From positions 1,860,001 to 1,924,000 of the forward strand of contig NZ_CP091787.1 in assembly GCF_022024035.1 (NCBI RefSeq): DNA of 64,000 nucleotides, read 5' to 3'. The notes beneath the pieces are model-generated. The model worked only from the letters and a program-made list of their open reading frames with translations, did no database searches and was not told where the DNA came from. The DNA is from Prevotella sp. E13-17 (GTDB lineage: Bacteria; Bacteroidota; Bacteroidia; Bacteroidales; Bacteroidaceae). Of the stretch, positions 61,650 through 64,000 are shown in pieces. Position 1 is the stretch's first letter; every line of letters begins with the position of its first letter. The translations under genes were made by a program, and so were the position numbers.

Positions 61650-63182
61650 CTATTTATATTTCTGAATAAAGCTCTCTGCCTGCGTGTCACCAAGTTCTTT
61701 TGCTTTCTGCAGGTTTTCGATACCATCGGTTTTCTCTCCTTTCAAGCATTGGGCAAGACCGAGAAACAAATAACCGTCACTATAGGTCGGTTGCAACTGA
61801 ACGAGTGTTTTTGATGTAGTTATAGCATCATCATACATGCCTACACGCACTAATAATGAGGCTTTCTCTGCATAGTAGAACTCATTTTGTGGAGCTAATT
61901 CGATAGCCTTTTCTATATCATTCAGAGCCTGCTGAAACAGTCTTCCACCAACTTCTGCCTGATAACGGATATAGTAAAAATTGTCATTCAACTGACTCTT
62001 CATCAACTGTTCGTAATCATTGAGGTCAACAACGGCATCGCGATAGCGATTAGCATTAAGCCTCACCTGTGCACGAACTAATAAATATGGAGCTGCTTCT
62101 TTTAGCAAAGGACGGCTAAATTGCGCCAAACAACTATCAAGCAATGCCTGCTGAGCTATACTGTCATTTTGTTTTGCCTTACACTGTGATGCCATATAGA
62201 ACAACTCGGCAGAACGTATTGGAGAATCAAACAACGACTGATATAAATCGTATGCCTCAGCATACTTGTTTTGTGCAAACAGAATTGTGCCCTTTTGATA
62301 CAAATAATTAGGTTGTGGCGACAATTCATAAGCCATATTGATGTCGTGCATGGCATCCTCAAAACGACCATGTGAGTATGCCAGTTGAGCTCTGCTCACA
62401 TAACCATCCGGTTCTTTAGGAAACTGTTTCAAAAAATCTGAAATAACCGAAGTGTAGGTCAAAGAGTCATGAGAGCCAGCAATAAGCAACATCAATTGCG
62501 CCTGATTCAAATCGTCAGGGATGGCTTTCTTAATATGAACTGCTCGTAATGCCGGATCATTGAGACTCAGCCCTGTCATCTTTAACTGATTGGCAAAGGT
62601 AGCAGCGACCGCATAAGCCAATGTGTCGCCATCACTATTCATAGGTTGCATCACTCCCAAAACCTTACCATTGTCATCTAACAAGGGACAGCCGACAAGG
62701 TCTAAAGACGAGCGAAGCGACATCGTATAGTAAGTATAGTCTGTATTAAACGATTCCATTTTCTGAAGTTTCGCCTGCACCATGGACATCGAACCCTTAT
62801 AAGACAAAATCCAACAATTAGAATTAACAGCTGGCTTTGCTGCTGCAAATTCTACAGATGGAGACTTCTTGATTGCAACCCGAAACTTGATAACGTCATA
62901 TGTTTCGTTAGCACCCAGTATTTTTTCCACGTCCCATTCTTTTCCTGCATTATCTATTGCTACAGCCTTTGCTGCATTTTTAAAGGGTGCATAACTACTG
63001 ATCGCCTCACCATGCTCTCCTACAAAAAAACCGCTTGAGCTACCCAATAGTTCGCCATCGGCAGAGAAAGTCTTCAGTGTAAACACTGCCTTCGACATTT
63101 TTTTACTCCATGAGGGCTGTCCAGCCAAAACTGTCAGGCTTACACAGAAAAACAATATGATTGTCAACGAGTATTTCTTCAT
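61650..63182 (-). CDS. secreted trypsin-like pseudo-protease with TPR repeats
   Basis: The 510-aa protein has a signal peptide (to about residue 21) and a trypsin-fold domain (about residues 30-215): S-S-G-F-F-V-G-E-H-G-E-A-I-S-S-Y and Y-D-V-I-K-F-R-V fit the family, but the His position is A65 and the Ser position is V163 (V-G-C-P-L where G-N-S-G-G-P is expected). Only D96 of the triad remains. From about residue 235, TPR repeats occupy the rest (RAQLAYSHGRFEDAMHDINM, YQKGTILFAQNKYAEAYDLY, LGLAQCLKGEKTDGIENLQK). It starts 21 bases after recN on the same strand. Confidence 0.85.
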   Translation of the reverse strand: MKKYSLTIILFFCVSLTVLAGQPSWSKKMSKAVFTLKTFSADGELLGSSSGFFVGEHGEAISSYAPFKNAAKAVAIDNAGKEWDVEKILGANETYDVIKFRVAIKKSPSVEFAAAKPAVNSNCWILSYKGSMSMVQAKLQKMESFNTDYTYYTMSLRSSLDLVGCPLLDDNGKVLGVMQPMNSDGDTLAYAVAATFANQLKMTGLSLNDPALRAVHIKKAIPDDLNQAQLMLLIAGSHDSLTYTSVISDFLKQFPKEPDGYVSRAQLAYSHGRFEDAMHDINMAYELSPQPNYLYQKGTILFAQNKYAEAYDLYQSLFDSPIRSAELFYMASQCKAKQNDSIAQQALLDSCLAQFSRPLLKEAAPYLLVRAQVRLNANRYRDAVVDLNDYEQLMKSQLNDNFYYIRYQAEVGGRLFQQALNDIEKAIELAPQNEFYYAEKASLLVRVGMYDDAITTSKTLVQLQPTYSDGYLFLGLAQCLKGEKTDGIENLQKAKELGDTQAESFIQKYK

Positions 63183-63203
63183 CTTTTATCACTTTATATA
63201 CAA

Positions 63204-64000
63204 TTAATCATTTTCATTTATCTTCAGTAGCTGACGAGCATTTTCGATAGCTGCCGAACTAATATCACTACCGCTAAGCATTTGTGCTATTTCATTCACA
63301 CGTTCGTCATGATTCAGGCGTAACATATGACTTTTTGTTCCATTATCGGTTTCTTCCTTATACACCTTATAATGAGCGCATCCTTTTGCTGCAATCTGCG
63401 GCAGATGAGTAATGCTAATAACTTGACGACCATGATGGCCCATTTCCGACATCATCTGTGCCATCTGCTCTGCAATTTTCCCACTAACACCAGTGTCCAC
63501 TTCATCAAAGATGATGGTTGGCAACTTAACCACACCACTAATCAATGCTTTTAACGATAGCATCACACGGGCAATCTCGCCACCCGAAGCTACTTGTGAA
63601 ATGGGTAACAAAGGAGTTGAGGCATTTGCACTAAAGAGAAAAGCCACGCGATCCTGACCTTTCGGTCCCAGATCAGCCTTATCTATTTGAATTTGAAACG
63701 TAACGCGCGGCATCCCCAACAATTGCAAACTTGCAATCATCTGTTTGTAAATAAGACGAGAGGCTTCTAATCGCTTCTTGGTTAGTTCCTCAGCTAATTG
63801 CTTTGCCACATCGCGCTCTTCTGACAAACGCTGTTCTAATGAAGATAGAGATTCATCACTATTATCAATGGCGTCCAGTTGTCTTTTTAAATTGTCACGC
63901 AGAGAAAACAGTTCGTCAATGGTCTCTACACGGTGTTTTTTTTCTAGATCATAGATTTTATCCAGGCGCGCATTCACTTGATCAAGTTCAGCTGGATCAA
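63204..64000 (-). CDS. recN: DNA repair protein RecN, C-terminal part (cut by window edge)
   Basis: The minus-strand frame stays open from the right window edge (the residues D-P-A-E-L-D-Q-V-N-A-R-L are read through 64000) to the stop at 63204, so the gene continues past the window; the GTG at 63977 is internal. Motifs: coiled-coil Y-D-L-E-K-K-H, P-L-L-P-I-S-Q-V-A-S-G-G-E-I-A-R-V-M-L-S (ABC signature), T-I-I-F-D-E-V-D-T-G-V-S-G (Walker B) and I-T-H-L-P-Q-I-A. RecN is an SMC-like ATPase in double-strand-break repair. Confidence 0.95.
   Translation of the reverse strand, partial: DPAELDQVNARLDKIYDLEKKHRVETIDELFSLRDNLKRQLDAIDNSDESLSSLEQRLSEERDVAKQLAEELTKKRLEASRLIYKQMIASLQLLGMPRVTFQIQIDKADLGPKGQDRVAFLFSANASTPLLPISQVASGGEIARVMLSLKALISGVVKLPTIIFDEVDTGVSGKIAEQMAQMMSEMGHHGRQVISITHLPQIAAKGCAHYKVYKEETDNGTKSHMLRLNHDERVNEIAQMLSGSDISSAAIENARQLLKINEND

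Noticed and set aside
63977..64000. GTG at 63977 as the start of RecN
   Set aside because: The frame is open to the window edge and the residues before it match RecN, so the gene is merely cut off.

Overview
The window is chromosomal DNA from a member of the Bacteroidota, most likely Prevotella or a close relative. Evidence: at least a dozen promoters have the Bacteroidota -7 element TAnnTTTG (several with a TTG about 19-21 bases upstream); there are almost no Shine-Dalgarno sequences; and typical Bacteroidota families are present (DUF4270, DUF4105, Porin_O_P, AraC-type propeller regulators, CotH/lamin-tail proteins, KdsA-KdsD). No phage, insertion sequence or CRISPR array was seen. Most of the window is housekeeping sequence in compact operons.

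Layout. 1-3.5 kb: 5' end of panC (minus), a half-length GT5 protein, a DUF4270 lipoprotein, a 42-aa ORF and a YraN fusion. 3.5-9.1 kb (minus): envelope operon OMP-lptC-corC-ppiD. 9.1-16.1 kb: DUF4105 (Lnb-like), a degenerate alkaline phosphatase, secA and an ABC ATPase. 16.2-22.5 kb: HU, a 29-aa basic protein, rng, rlmD, porin, ansA, rubrerythrin. 22.6-24.9 kb (minus): nhaD, ompH, small membrane protein. 24.9-32.7 kb: pepD-uvrA-cdd-pfkB-tex. 32.7-33.6 kb (minus): a secreted protein, and two tRNA-Asp genes flanking a tRNA remnant. 33.8-36 kb: VTC-DUF4956-DUF2490. 36-40.7 kb: LacI regulator-uxaA-nhaC-unknown. 40.7-45.8 kb (minus): CotH protein, a 0.9 kb gene-free stretch holding a 22-bp periodic array, and a small OMP. 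46-52.8 kb: kdsA-kdsD-degenerate hybrid regulator-phospholipase D. 52.8-56 kb (minus): TPR protein and a solute-binding lipoprotein. 56-61.6 kb: radA, XRE-cupin, acyl-CoA ligase, rsmG, metallo-hydrolase, mgtC. 61.6-64 kb (minus): pseudo-protease/TPR and the 3' part of recN.

The most unusual signal is non-coding. Strict 22-bp periodic arrays lie between genes at 44649-44993 (three sequence flavours) and 22522-22609, with a short related copy at 2751-2797 and a doubtful one near 52810-52860. The loci share words (e.g. TAAAGCGCC) and none lies inside a gene. Other points of interest are enzymes that have lost their catalytic residues: a hybrid two-component regulator without H-box His, ATPase domain or phospho-acceptor Asp, a PafA-like protein without its metal ligands, and a trypsin-like domain without His and Ser.
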